A stretch of DNA of 64,000 bases from Gemella sp. zg-570 (GCF_018866345.1 NZ_CP076443.1:519501-583500); one strand, 5' to 3'. Numbered from the stretch's first letter, positions 31,085 to 39,011 are shown. Numbers and translations: made by a program. Notes: generated from the sequence alone by a model not told the origin.

Positions 31085-31245
31085 CAGATGAATTAAACGA
31101 GCAAAGGGAAATAATAAGACTACTTAATAGGCAAAAATACAATTTGGGCAAGAGGCTACCAGAAAAGAAGGTAACCGAGATAATAGCCCTTATTTGGGAC
31201 AATATAGACTGGTGGGAAGGAGTAAACAACGAAGGTTGGAGATAG
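31072..31245 (+). CDS. Small phage protein, unknown
   Basis: A 57-residue ORF: MRQLTDELNEQREIIRLLN start, then IIALIWDNIDWWEGVNNEGW. It overlaps the previous gene and ends 15 bases before the ERF gene start, so it belongs to the same operon. No family recognised. Confidence 0.5.
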   Translation: MRQLTDELNEQREIIRLLNRQKYNLGKRLPEKKVTEIIALIWDNIDWWEGVNNEGWR

Positions 31246-31260
31246 TAGGAGGTAAAGACG

Positions 31261-31827
31261 GTGAAAAAATTACAAAAAGCAAGGGTGTTATTACAAGAAA
31301 AGCAATTAAAGAAAAGTGGGCTTAATCCATTTCAAAAGTTTAAGTATTTTGAACTGCAAGATTTTTTACCAAGGGTAAATGAAATTTTTGAAAGTTTAGA
31401 TTTATATAGCCACTTTGACTTGTATAAGGAAGTGGCCAAGCTGACTATAAAAGATAATGAGACGGACGAGAAGGTGCAATTTACAAGCCCTATACAGAAG
31501 TTAGAGGGGGCAAAGATGCAGGATATAGGGGCGACTATTACTTATGCTAAAAGGTACTTGTATATGAACGCCTTAGAGATAGCAGAAAATGATATAATAG
31601 ACGCTAAGAACCAGGAGGAGAGAAAGGCAAGGCAGGCTTTAAAGGATGCAAATACGGCAAAAGATAAGGAAGAGATAATAAAAAATATTAATGATAATGT
31701 TGACCCTGTCCAAGTTACGAAGTGGTTAAAGGCTAATGGTTATGAAACGTTAAATGATGTTAGTGGGGAGGTGCTGGCGACTTTATGGAAAAACTACTTA
31801 GAGAACTTGAAGCAAAAGAAAAATTAG
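31261..31827 (+). CDS. ERF-family single-strand annealing protein
   Basis: A 188-residue ERF recombinase: KKSGLNPFQKFKYFELQDFLPRV and DIGATITYAKRYLYMNALEI are the family's N- and mid-domain hallmarks. The C-terminal ~70 residues are a charged linker and tail. It anneals complementary single strands during phage recombination and circularisation and works with the SSB, nuclease and RusA encoded downstream. GTG start at 31261 after AGGAGG. Overlaps the next gene by 43 bases. Confidence 0.9.
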   Translation: MKKLQKARVLLQEKQLKKSGLNPFQKFKYFELQDFLPRVNEIFESLDLYSHFDLYKEVAKLTIKDNETDEKVQFTSPIQKLEGAKMQDIGATITYAKRYLYMNALEIAENDIIDAKNQEERKARQALKDANTAKDKEEIIKNINDNVDPVQVTKWLKANGYETLNDVSGEVLATLWKNYLENLKQKKN

Positions 31828-32066
31828 TTAAGGAAGTAACGGAGGATATAGCAAGGATAAAAGAGGACTTAATGCAGGAGATGAAAAAGGAGGGTATAGA
31901 CAAGTACCTTACAAAGGGGGCGAGTATATCTTATATTCCGTCTAGTGTGTCTTATGTGTTTAATTCTCGGCAGTTTAGACAAGAGAACAGCCAGCTGTAT
32001 GAAAGTTATTTAAATCAGGAGAGGGTAACAAATGAACAAATTAGAATTTCAAGAAGCAAATCATAG
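31785..32066 (+). CDS. Coiled-coil phage protein, unknown
   Basis: A 93-residue protein: N-terminal ~45 residues predicted coiled coil (LLRELEAKEKLVKEVTEDIA...), C-terminal part ASISYIPSSVSYVFNSRQF. It overlaps ERF and the following nuclease gene. Similar small genes accompany recombinases in many Gram-positive phages; function unknown. Confidence 0.65.
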   Translation: MEKLLRELEAKEKLVKEVTEDIARIKEDLMQEMKKEGIDKYLTKGASISYIPSSVSYVFNSRQFRQENSQLYESYLNQERVTNEQIRISRSKS

Positions 32067-32610
32067 TTATACTTTGGGTGGTAAAAATTTAATTTCTGTA
32101 ACGCAGGCTATAAAATTAATCCTGGGTGAGAAGTACGAAGGGGTAGCTGAGGAAGTTTTGGCGACTGCCGCTTCTTATGGTACAAAAATACACGAGCTAA
32201 TAGAAAGGCTAGAAAAGGGGCAAGCCCTCAACTACCTAGACTTGAGCGAAAAAGAAATGCAGACTATAGAAGACTATAAGAGGATAAAAAACTTTGAAAG
32301 TAAGTATGTAGAGCATAGGGTACATTATAAAGACTTGTACGCCGGTACTATAGACGGAGTGGGCGAGAATATCATATATGATATAAAAACAACAGCAAGC
32401 GTAGAGTATGATTATATAGCCCTGCAGCTTAGCCTTTATTTAATGGCATATGATGAAAAAAATTATGATAGCTATAAAGCCTACTGTTTACACTTTCCTA
32501 AGAGGGAGAGGGCGAAAAAAATAAGGGTAGCCTTATTAGAGAAAGATGCAATTTTAAAAATAATTGGTATAATAGAAGATAAGCTAGGAGGTGGTGAAAA
32601 TGATGAATAA
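32032..32610 (+). CDS. PD-(D/E)XK nuclease (RecB/Cas4-like)
   Basis: A 192-residue nuclease: N-terminal SVTQAIKLIL and ASYGTKIHELIERL, then the catalytic core YAGTIDGVGENIIYDIKTT, in which the Asp before GVG and D-x-K are metal and catalytic residues, followed by the QLSLYLMAYDE helix typical of RecB-type folds. It probably resects DNA ends for the ERF annealing protein in the same operon. Overlaps the SSB gene. Confidence 0.85.
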   Translation: MNKLEFQEANHSYTLGGKNLISVTQAIKLILGEKYEGVAEEVLATAASYGTKIHELIERLEKGQALNYLDLSEKEMQTIEDYKRIKNFESKYVEHRVHYKDLYAGTIDGVGENIIYDIKTTASVEYDYIALQLSLYLMAYDEKNYDSYKAYCLHFPKRERAKKIRVALLEKDAILKIIGIIEDKLGGGENDE

Positions 32611-33073
32611 CCTTGTGCTAGTCGGAAGACTGACAAAAGACCCTCAGTTAAAAATAGGTAATAATAACTTAGCCGTAGCAGTTTTTACGCTGGCAGTAGA
32701 CCGGGGCGTAAAGGATGCAAGAGGAGAGAAACAGACGGATTTTATACAGTGTAAGGCGTTTGGTAAGCAAGCTGAAAATCTGTGTAGATATCAAAGCAAG
32801 GGGAACTTAATAGGCTTGTGTGGTAGTATACACACGGGAAGCTACCAAGCAAAAGACGGGACTACTAAGTATACGACCGATGTAATAGCTAGCAGTATAA
32901 GCTACCTGCAGGCTAAGAGAGAGGAAAGCAAAGAAGACAAGGACAATATGGACTGGTTATTTAACCAGGCAGATCAGAAGACAGAAAACCAAAAATTTAA
33001 TTTTGGTAGCTATGGAATAGGAATAAACGGTAACACGATATTCGACAAGAACCCTTTTAAAGAAAAAGAATAA
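32600..33073 (+). CDS. ssb: Single-stranded DNA-binding protein
   Basis: A 157-residue OB-fold SSB: NNLVLVGRLTKDPQL start, VAVFTLAVDR, TDFIQCKAFGKQAENL and the GLCGSIHTGSYQAKDG loop. The usual acidic C-terminal tip (DDDIPF) is replaced by DKNPFKEKE, so partner recruitment may differ. Start taken at ATG 32600, six bases after AGGAGGTGG. Part of the recombination/replication operon. Confidence 0.92.
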   Translation: MMNNLVLVGRLTKDPQLKIGNNNLAVAVFTLAVDRGVKDARGEKQTDFIQCKAFGKQAENLCRYQSKGNLIGLCGSIHTGSYQAKDGTTKYTTDVIASSISYLQAKREESKEDKDNMDWLFNQADQKTENQKFNFGSYGIGINGNTIFDKNPFKEKE

Positions 33074-33091
33074 AAAGGGGGGTTGGATAAG

Positions 33092-33841
33092 ATGAACTTT
33101 TTTCAAGCACCTAAAGAATTATTCAACCCTAAAAGTAAGTATTTTAACCTATCTAACAATGCTAAAATTCTTTATATGTTTATGTTGGATAGGGTGAGAT
33201 TATCACAAACAAAAGACAAAAAATTTTACGATAATAAAGAAAAGAAATATTTTATATACTTTAACATAGAAGATTTATTAAACAATAGCGGCCTAAAGTC
33301 GAATAAGACTTTAATTAAGGCTAAGCAAGAATTAATAGAAGTAAACTTAATAGAACAAAGTGGAAATAAGAAAAACACTAAATATTTTGTCTTTTTACCC
33401 CAAGACAAGATTATAGAAAAAAATAAGATAAAGAAAAAAGATAAATCAAAGAATAAAGAAATTAAGAAAAATAATAATAATAATAATAAGAAAAATAATA
33501 AGATAGTTTCAACGATAAATAAAGATAAAGATAAATTAAAAGATATATTAAAAGATATATTAGAAGATAAAGAAAAAATAAATAAATTAGAAGATAAAAT
33601 GCCCTCCGCTGTATTAGAGCTAGAGCAAATATTGATAGACGGAGATATAAGAGGGTGTGAAAAAAAATATATTCTAGATACGATCGAAATATATAGAATA
33701 AAAAAAATAAAAATAAAAAGTTTAATAAATTTTGTTAGATTTTTAAGAAAAAAATATAAAGAAGATAAAAAGAGAACAGATAAACGATTTGAAAAAGAAG
33801 AGGTTGACAGAATAATAAATTATACTTGGTATAACAAGTAA
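33092..33841 (+). CDS. RepA_N-type replication initiator
   Basis: A 249-residue protein. Residues ~1-100 match the RepA_N domain (FFQAPKELF, FNLSNNAKILYMFMLDRV, YFNIEDLLNNSGLKSNKTL), a winged-helix DNA-binding module of plasmid and phage replication proteins. A long Lys/Asn linker (poly-N, IKKNNNNNNKKNNK) connects to a C-terminal helical domain that could recruit host helicase-loading proteins. The adjacent 1.4-kb non-coding DNA with iterons and an AT-rich tract is the probable target. ATG 33092 is chosen because GGGGGG overlaps the upstream TTG. Confidence 0.85.
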   Translation: MNFFQAPKELFNPKSKYFNLSNNAKILYMFMLDRVRLSQTKDKKFYDNKEKKYFIYFNIEDLLNNSGLKSNKTLIKAKQELIEVNLIEQSGNKKNTKYFVFLPQDKIIEKNKIKKKDKSKNKEIKKNNNNNNKKNNKIVSTINKDKDKLKDILKDILEDKEKINKLEDKMPSAVLELEQILIDGDIRGCEKKYILDTIEIYRIKKIKIKSLINFVRFLRKKYKEDKKRTDKRFEKEEVDRIINYTWYNK

Positions 33842-33879
33842 TTATTATTCCTTATTTAGTCGAAATACCCTTAAGACCC

Positions 33880-34478
33880 TTGTGCATATACATGGTACAA
33901 GAAATAAAATAAATTTTAAAAAAATGTTTATAAAAAAAATCGCATACCTTGTGTCCGATTTGTGCATACGCATGGTACAAAGAGAAAATAAATTTTAAAA
34001 TAATGTCTAGTAATAGACGACACGCCAACAAATAGGTTTGTAAGCGGGGGCGTGGATAATATAAAATGACCAACGGCCGGAATAACTAAGCGATATAAAC
34101 GACAGCTCAACGTCGGGGAGAGTGGAAGCGGGGAGCTGGATAAAATAAAATGACTAACACCTTAGAAAACTCATTAAAATCGACAAATAGACGACACGCC
34201 ACCTAAATGGTTAGTAAGATGTGGGGCGTGGATAATATAGCAATAACAATCCGCCTAAACAACTAAATATTTAAGCGTGCATTTAAACGACAGCTCAACC
34301 GATGGCAACAGTAAAAAGGGGGAGCTGGATAAAATAAAATGACTAACGGATTAAAAGACTGGAAAGTAGCCATATTCGATTTGTGCATATGCACGGTACA
34401 AAGAGAAAATAAATTTTAAAATAATGTTTAATGCAAATACGCATACCGTGAGCGGACTTGTGCATATACACGGTACAA
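33880..34478. repeat. Four copies of a 21-bp imperfect palindrome with a conserved AT tail
   Basis: TTGTGCATA-nn-CA-n-GGTACAA occurs at 33,880-33,900, 33,960-33,980, 34,381-34,401 and 34,458-34,478. Each is followed by a similar tail ending AAATTTTAAAA.AATGT.TA. Two copies lie on each side of the structured repeats. Protein-binding sites (replication or control) are likely. Confidence 0.7.
34016..34347 (+). repeat. Four alternating hairpin repeats with compensatory stem changes
   Basis: Elements at 34,016-34,074, 34,097-34,158, 34,190-34,246 and 34,285-34,347 share a frame CGACA...TGGATAA.ATA..ATGAC.AAC. The stem is CACGCC/GGCGTG in elements 1 and 3 but CAGCTC/GAGCTG in 2 and 4; pairing is kept while bases change. 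Elements 1 and 3 also keep an inner hairpin with different bases (ACAAA/TTTGT versus CTAA/TTAG). The order 1-2-1-2 suggests a duplicated pair. Confidence 0.7.
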
Positions 34479-34591
34479 GGCAACAAAAATTTTAAAAAAA
34501 TGTCTATTCTTGGTTCGTCAACAGTATTTTTTAAATTGTTTAGTGTACAATGAAAATTGAATAGATTTTTAAGACCAAAAAATGGTTTATT

Positions 34592-34740
34592 TGATACCAA
34601 AAAAAAATTGTTTGCTTTGGGTTTATTTAATCATGCTTTATTTTAGACGAAAAAAAAATTGTCTGCTATAGGCTTATTTAAACACGCTTTATTTTAGACA
34701 AAAAAAAATTGTCTGCTATAGGCTTATTTAGCCATGCCCT
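34592..34740. repeat. Three direct repeats of about 51 bp
   Basis: Each copy reads GAC(n)-A9-TTGTCTGC-TATAGGC-TTATTTA..CA.GC; copies begin near 34,592, 34,646 and 34,697. The first is diverged. Part of the probable origin region. Confidence 0.7.
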
Positions 34741-34763
34741 TTTCTATACCTCATAAGAGGTAG

Positions 34764-34853
34764 AAGTGTAATTTTTACACTTAAGAATTTTTAAAGTGTA
34801 ATTTTTTCCGTCTAAAGTGTAATTTTTGCCATTTTAAAGTGTAATTTTTACAC
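34764..34853. repeat. Iterons AAGTGTAATTTTT, four copies
   Basis: AAAGTGTAATTTTT-type repeats start near 34,764, 34,794, 34,815 and 34,837 (spacing 30, 21, 22 bp). The outer two extend to the palindrome GTGTAA-TTTT-TACAC. The last three are about two helical turns apart, the usual arrangement of initiator-binding iterons. Confidence 0.75.
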
Positions 34854-34854
34854 A

Positions 34855-35000
34855 TAAGTAATAATGAATAGTAATAATAATATATTAATAATAATATAAT
34901 ATAATATCACCTAGTTTATATATATATATATATATTATTATTATATATAATTAGTATACTAGTTATATATATAGCGTACGCGTGATATTATATTATGGGG
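34855..35000. other. Extreme AT-rich tract, probable duplex-unwinding element of a replication origin
   Basis: About 140 bases of almost pure A/T (TAATAATA... and long TA runs), directly after the iterons and near the RepA_N initiator gene. The following 35,000-35,284 stretch has no gene that I can support. Confidence 0.6.
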
Positions 35001-35284
35001 CTATACTACTTTATAATAAAAATATATATAAATATGTTTTTTAGGAATTTCTTTTGTGAGTAGAACGTCTAAAGGGGTAAATTAGGCGTTTTAAGGTAGC
35101 ATAGAGCTTGATTAGAAGAAAAAATGATATAATGTTCCAGAAAGTAAAAGAAAGGGCTAAAACATAGCTTAAAATGCTTAATTTGGCATTTAGGGGTAAT
35201 TTAGGTTTTTTAGGTGCTTATTTTAGGTTGGATTTTAGCTTGTAAGTTTAGGTTTTAGATTATATAGGGAGTGGTTATTTAAAG

Positions 35285-35701
35285 ATGGATAATAAGCGAG
35301 AATTGCATATTTTTTTGGGGTTTGATAAGATACCGAGGACTACGGCACAGCAAAAGAAAATAGCTGTTATAAAGGGACGTCCTATTGTTAGGGATAGTGA
35401 AAAGCTTAAGCTTACTAAGAAGTTATATAGGCTTAAGTTAGATCAATATAAACCAGATAGCCCTTTTGTGGGTGCTTTGGAGCTTGGGGTTGTTTATCAT
35501 TTTGAAAGACCTGGGAATGTTAAGAAAAACCAGGTGTATAAGATTACTAGACCTGATACGGATAACTTAATTAAGGCTTTGAAAGATTGTATGGCAGAGT
35601 CTGGTTATTTTCTGGATGATGCCCAGGTTGTGGTTACTCATATTAAAAAGGTTTATGCAGTCGGTAATGTTGGAATTGAAATTTTTTTAAAAGAGATTTA
35701 A
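35285..35701 (+). CDS. rusA: RusA-family Holliday junction resolvase
   Basis: A 138-residue RusA-like endonuclease. The conserved acidic motif RPDTDNLIKALKDCM and FLDDAQVVVTHIKK are both present, giving the Asp residues that bind metal. It cleaves four-way junctions made during phage recombination/replication. Short loop region LRLKLD... upstream has basic residues for DNA binding. Ribosome site is weak (GGGAGTGG). Confidence 0.9.
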   Translation: MDNKRELHIFLGFDKIPRTTAQQKKIAVIKGRPIVRDSEKLKLTKKLYRLKLDQYKPDSPFVGALELGVVYHFERPGNVKKNQVYKITRPDTDNLIKALKDCMAESGYFLDDAQVVVTHIKKVYAVGNVGIEIFLKEI

Positions 35702-35730
35702 GGGTTTTTGTTTTATTGGAGGTTTTAGGA

Positions 35731-35847
35731 GTGTATAAAATATTAAAATATTTGTCTGCCGTGTTTGTGGGCTTTTATATTGGTTTTTTAATTTTTGATT
35801 GTTTTTTTCATAGGTTTAGTGAAGAAAGACCTATTGTGATTAAGTAG
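35731..35847 (+). CDS. Small membrane protein, unknown
   Basis: A 38-residue ORF with GTG start eight bases after GGAGG: VYKILKYLSAVFVGFYIGFLIFDCFF span and short polar tail (read in parts). It sits between RusA and the pentapeptide protein on the same strand. Unknown. Confidence 0.45.
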   Translation: MYKILKYLSAVFVGFYIGFLIFDCFFHRFSEERPIVIK

Positions 35848-35869
35848 ATATTTTTAGGAGGTTAACAGG

Positions 35870-36847
35870 ATGAAAAAATTAAATGAAGATGTATTAAAGG
35901 ATTTATTAAGAAAACATGAAGAATGGCTAGATAGCGAGGGTAAAGGGGGTAGTAGGCTTAATTTAAGTTTTGTTGATTTAAGCTATCTTGATTTAAGATA
36001 CGCTAATTTAAGGGATGCTAGCTTGACAAATGTTAATTTAAGCTATGCTGATTTAGAATATGCTGTTTTAGAAAAGGCTAATTTAAGCTTTAGTGATTTA
36101 AGCTATGCTAATTTAAGAAAGGCTATTTTAGATGAGGCTATTTTAAAGCAAGCATCTTTAAAGGGTGTTAATCTTTACCAGGCGTCTTTGGTTTCTGCTA
36201 GTTTAAATTTTGCTAATTTAGAAGATGCTTATTTAAGGCTTGCTAATTTAGCTTGTGCTAATCTTTATAAGGCTAATTTACTTTATGCTAATTTAGCTTG
36301 TGCTAATTTAGCTTCTGCTGTTTTAAGGGATTCACGTTTAATTTTTGCTAATTTAAAAGATGCTAATTTAGATTGTGCTAATTTAGATAATGCTAATTTA
36401 AGGGAGGCTATTTTATCTGAGGTTTGCTTAAAAGATGCTATTTTAAGGGATGCTTGCTTAGAAGGGGCTAATCTTTATAATGCTAATTTAGCAAGGGCTA
36501 ATTTAAGGGATGCAGATTTAGAAGGGGCTAATCTTTGCAAGGCTAATTTGACAAGTGCTAATTTAAAGTGTGCTTATTTAAGGCATGTATACCATGAGCA
36601 AGTGGAGGGGCAAAGGGTTATTTCTGTTGGGCTTGATACAACAAGCGATAATAACCAGGTTTCTTATTGGGCTGATTTAGACTTGGTAACTTGCAGCTCT
36701 TTTATTGGTTCTTTTGGTGATTTTATAAAGCATGTTGAGCTTAAATATTTACATAAGCCTATTTTGCTTAAGAGGTATAAAAAGGTTATTGATTTTATTT
36801 TGGATATGTTAAATGATTATAAAGAGGCTAAGAAGGGAGACGTGTAG
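35870..36847 (+). CDS. Pentapeptide-repeat protein
   Basis: A 325-residue protein. After an N-terminal helix (EDVLKDLLRKHEEWLDSEGKGG), residues ~30-240 are about 40 pentapeptides of the A(N/D)Lxx type, folding into a right-handed quadrilateral beta-helix. The C-terminal ~85 residues (VSVGLDTTSDNNQVSYWAD...) form a separate domain. Some pentapeptide proteins mimic DNA and protect gyrase, but here the role is unknown. AGGAGG precedes the ATG. Co-directional with a second, diverged pentapeptide gene starting 3 bases after its stop. Confidence 0.92.
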   Translation: MKKLNEDVLKDLLRKHEEWLDSEGKGGSRLNLSFVDLSYLDLRYANLRDASLTNVNLSYADLEYAVLEKANLSFSDLSYANLRKAILDEAILKQASLKGVNLYQASLVSASLNFANLEDAYLRLANLACANLYKANLLYANLACANLASAVLRDSRLIFANLKDANLDCANLDNANLREAILSEVCLKDAILRDACLEGANLYNANLARANLRDADLEGANLCKANLTSANLKCAYLRHVYHEQVEGQRVISVGLDTTSDNNQVSYWADLDLVTCSSFIGSFGDFIKHVELKYLHKPILLKRYKKVIDFILDMLNDYKEAKKGDV

Positions 36848-36849
36848 CT

Positions 36850-37680
36850 ATGAGTGATTTTTTAAGTGAATGTAAGCCTTGTAAGTTTATGACGCAAGCA
36901 AGCCTTGACGTTTTGGTAGTCGAACATGAAATATGGCTAGAGAGCAAGGGCAAGGAGGGAGAAAGGCTTGTTTTAAGTTCTTATGATTTTAGCGATTTTG
37001 ATTTTTCTAAGTTGTTTTTAAAGCAGGCTGTTTTTGAAAATTGCGATTTTTCTTATGCTAAGTTTGACGATGTTTTTTTAGCTGAAAGTTGTTTTAAGTC
37101 TTGCAGGTTTGATTATGCTAAGTTTAAGGGTGTTAATCTGTATAAGGCTTGTTTTAAGGATTGTTCTTTTCTTGATAATTCTTTTAATCTTTGTGTTCTT
37201 TCTTTTGCTAAGTTTAAAGGTGTTAATGGCTTTTTTGTGAGTTTTAAGGATTGTTCTTTAGTTTCTTGTTTTTTGGATGAGGGCAAGTTTTATTTTTCTA
37301 AGTTTAGCCGTTGTGATTTGAAAAATTTAGGTTTTGATAGCTTTATTTTTGAAAGTTGTGATTTTTTACATTGTGATTTTTTAGCTTGTGATTTGTCTAA
37401 GGCTAGGCTTTGGTTTTGCCATTTTTCAGATGTTAGGGGTTTAGAATTTTCTTCTTTTGAATTTGCTTCAAATAATGGCAATTCCCATTTTGTTTTTTAT
37501 TTTTTCCGTGATTGTGATTTAGTCTTGCTGGGGGATTTCCAGGGGAGGCTTAAGGATTTTGAAAAAGCTTTTGATGATTGCTTAGAGGGTAATTTTAGCT
37601 TTTTGTCTAGGGGTAAAAATCCTATTAGGCTTAATGAAAATCATAGGTTTTTGTTTAGTTCTTTAGTTAGTTGTTTTTAG
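36850..37680 (+). CDS. Diverged pentapeptide-repeat paralog (Phe-centred)
   Basis: A 276-residue protein with the same N-terminal module as its neighbour (VVEHEIWLESKGKEGERLVL), then pentapeptides whose central residue is mostly Phe and whose i-2 position is often Cys or Ala: FENCDFSYAKFDDVF, SCFKSCRFDYAKFKG. The beta-helix would be wider with an aromatic core. The C-terminal ~60 residues are unrelated to those of the neighbour. It is a tandem duplicate that has changed its core packing; function unknown. It lies directly ahead of the late regulator. Confidence 0.85.
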   Translation: MSDFLSECKPCKFMTQASLDVLVVEHEIWLESKGKEGERLVLSSYDFSDFDFSKLFLKQAVFENCDFSYAKFDDVFLAESCFKSCRFDYAKFKGVNLYKACFKDCSFLDNSFNLCVLSFAKFKGVNGFFVSFKDCSLVSCFLDEGKFYFSKFSRCDLKNLGFDSFIFESCDFLHCDFLACDLSKARLWFCHFSDVRGLEFSSFEFASNNGNSHFVFYFFRDCDLVLLGDFQGRLKDFEKAFDDCLEGNFSFLSRGKNPIRLNENHRFLFSSLVSCF

Positions 37681-37698
37681 GTTTTAGGGGGTGTTTTT

Positions 37699-38106
37699 GT
37701 GTCTTCTAGGGTTAATTCTTATTTGATTTTTTGCTTGCTTGCTAAACAGCAGCTTTTGGAGCGTGAGATTTATTTGTTTTTAAATTCTAAAGAAAAGTCT
37801 GATTGTGAACTTGGTTTAAGGCCTGTTTTATCTTCTTCTTATGATGAGGCTTTAATACGTAAAATTTCTAATAGGGATTATTTGTTTAAAAAGGGTTGTC
37901 TTGACTGTGTTAATAGGCTTTTTGATGAGATGGATCTTTTTACTAATTCTATTGTTTCTATGAGGTTTAAAAAGGGTTATTCTATCCAGCAGATTTGTTT
38001 TAAGGTTTCTTATAGCAAGTCTAGCGTTTATAATATTATTAAGGGGCAAAAGGACAAGCTTTATTCTATGCTTTTGGATTTAGAAGCGGATATTTACGGC
38101 AAGTAA
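37699..38106 (+). CDS. ArpU/RinA-like late transcription regulator
   Basis: A 135-residue protein with a C-terminal sigma-70 region-4-like helix-turn-helix (FKKGYSIQQICFKVSYSKSSVYNIIKG). Size, position just upstream of the packaging genes and this C-terminal HTH match the ArpU/RinA group of phage late-operon activators. Start GTG 37699. Followed by a good terminator. Confidence 0.75.
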   Translation: MSSRVNSYLIFCLLAKQQLLEREIYLFLNSKEKSDCELGLRPVLSSSYDEALIRKISNRDYLFKKGCLDCVNRLFDEMDLFTNSIVSMRFKKGYSIQQICFKVSYSKSSVYNIIKGQKDKLYSMLLDLEADIYGK

Positions 38107-38151
38107 CTTTTTATTTAAAATTGATTTCTTTTTTTCTTGTTTTATAATTTT

Positions 38152-38176
38152 TAACCACTAGTTTTAGTGGTTTTTT
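38152..38176 (+). terminator. Terminator after the late regulator
   Basis: AACCACTA / TAGTGGTT, four-base loop, six T. Confidence 0.88.
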
Positions 38177-38198
38177 GTTGTGAATTTTGTGTTTTTTA

Positions 38199-38227
38199 TT
38201 GACAAGTTGTGTAGAATATGATATTAT
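38199..38227 (+). promoter_or_regulatory. Promoter for small ORF of locus B
   Basis: TTGACA - 17 - TATTAT. The transcript would begin near the inverted repeat GTAGTTAAGTTACTAC. Confidence 0.75.
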
Positions 38228-38301
38228 ATTATTGTAGTTAAGTTACTACATTTTTTTTAAGGTTCTCACCTTTTCAAGTTTATTTGAGAGGGGGTGAGAT
38301 T

Positions 38302-38451
38302 ATGAAGGTTATTTTATATCTTTTTGAACATATTCAAAATGTAGTTATAACATTTAATACTTTATTAATAGTTTTTAAATATTTAAAGGTACATTTTAAA
38401 AAAGGCAAAAAGAAAAACGCTAAGAGCGGGAACTCGAAGCGTAAAAAATAA
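38302..38451 (+). CDS. Small hydrophobic/basic peptide, candidate type I toxin (locus B)
   Basis: A 49-residue ORF: hydrophobic LYLFEHIQNVVITFNTLLIVFKYL segment (read in parts), then a basic tail KKGKKKNAKSGNSKRKK. The leader holds TCTCACC that can pair with GGGTGAGA around its ribosome site, hiding it, a feature of type I toxin mRNAs. An antisense promoter is 50-75 bases past the stop and an antisense terminator lies inside the last ten codons. The same tail motif is found in the decayed copy at 39.7 kb. Confidence 0.65.
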   Translation: MKVILYLFEHIQNVVITFNTLLIVFKYLKVHFKKGKKKNAKSGNSKRKK

Positions 38452-38528
38452 CTGTTATAAAATCACAAGGCGGCAGATTGTCGCCTTACCTTTAAAAGTA
38501 TTTTATCACATAAAAAAATAAAAAACAA
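38417..38528 (-). ncRNA. Candidate antisense RNA, locus B
   Basis: Minus-strand promoter TTGTTT (38,528-38,523) - 17 - TAAAAT (38,505-38,500). Minus-strand terminator hairpin ACGCTTCGAG / CTCTTAGCGT (38,442-38,417) followed by TTTTTCTTTTT. Expected RNA ~80 nt, overlapping the 3' end of the small ORF and its plus-strand terminator. Confidence 0.6.
38467..38487 (+). terminator. Plus-strand terminator of locus B
   Basis: AAGGCG(GCAGATTGT)CGCCTT, then ACCTTTAAAA; a weak T run. Confidence 0.6.
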
Positions 38529-38547
38529 GATGAAAGGAGGGGAAAAA

Positions 38548-38787
38548 ATGGAAAATTTAACCCAGTATAGAAAAAGGCAAATGCGACTAACTGAAGAAGA
38601 AAAACTTATCGAAAAGGAAAAACGAAGGCTTAGGGATAAAGAGAGGAAGTTAAGAAGAACTGAAGAGGAGAAAAAGAAAATACAATATATTAATTATAGA
38701 AGCCATGCCAGAAAATTTTTAACTGATTTAATAAGTGATGAAGATAAACCCTTATTTATAGAAATTTTAAGGGAACTTGAAAAGTAA
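38548..38787 (+). CDS. Charged phage protein, paralog of the gene at 39.1 kb
   Basis: A 79-residue, Lys/Glu/Arg-rich protein: N-terminal helix of ~45 residues (EEEKLIEKEKRRLRDKERKL), then NYRSHARKFLTDLISDEDKPLFIEIL. The second half matches the 39.1-kb protein (KRSVARNFIKKVMVDEDLEEFKRLFEE), so both belong to one small family seen in phages and plasmids; no function known. ATG 38548 follows AAAGGAGGGG. Confidence 0.65.
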   Translation: MENLTQYRKRQMRLTEEEKLIEKEKRRLRDKERKLRRTEEEKKKIQYINYRSHARKFLTDLISDEDKPLFIEILRELEK

Positions 38788-38812
38788 TTTTTATTTTTTT
38801 TATTATTTGGTA

Positions 38813-38841
38813 TTGACAATACACGGTAAGGCGTGTATAAT
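38813..38841 (+). promoter_or_regulatory. Promoter with palindromic operator in the spacer
   Basis: Consensus TTGACA - 17 - TATAAT. The spacer holds ACACG-GTAAGG-CGTGT, a perfect 5-bp palindrome centred between -35 and -10, a typical repressor site. Confidence 0.8.
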
Positions 38842-38891
38842 ATTATTATAAGGTTAAAAACCTTAAATAAGGCGAGAGGGAGGAGAAAACA

Positions 38892-39011
38892 TTGGAAGAT
38901 ATGACAAATAGAGAATTTGAAGCTGTTATTAAGTTAATAATTCAAGTTATTAAAGACACGGAAGATAAAGAAGAGTTAATAAAAAAAATAGAAGCATTAC
39001 TAAGTAAGTAA
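38892..39011 (+). CDS. Small charged phage peptide
   Basis: A 39-residue ORF from TTG 38892 (AGGAG 6 bases before): LEDMTNREFEAVIKLIIQVIKD, then EDKEELIKKIEALLSK. Probably one amphipathic helix. First gene behind the operator-containing promoter. An inverted repeat ATAGGTGG / CCACCTAT at 39,044-39,068 follows. Confidence 0.55.
   Translation: MEDMTNREFEAVIKLIIQVIKDTEDKEELIKKIEALLSK

Noticed and set aside
34016..34347. CRISPR array
   Set aside because: Elements are not identical repeats with unique equal-length spacers; they are alternating hairpins with base-paired changes, and no cas gene is present.
33852..34600. Minus-strand frames of 60-85 codons
   Set aside because: They are made by the repeated palindromes and contain repeated peptide pieces without ribosome sites.
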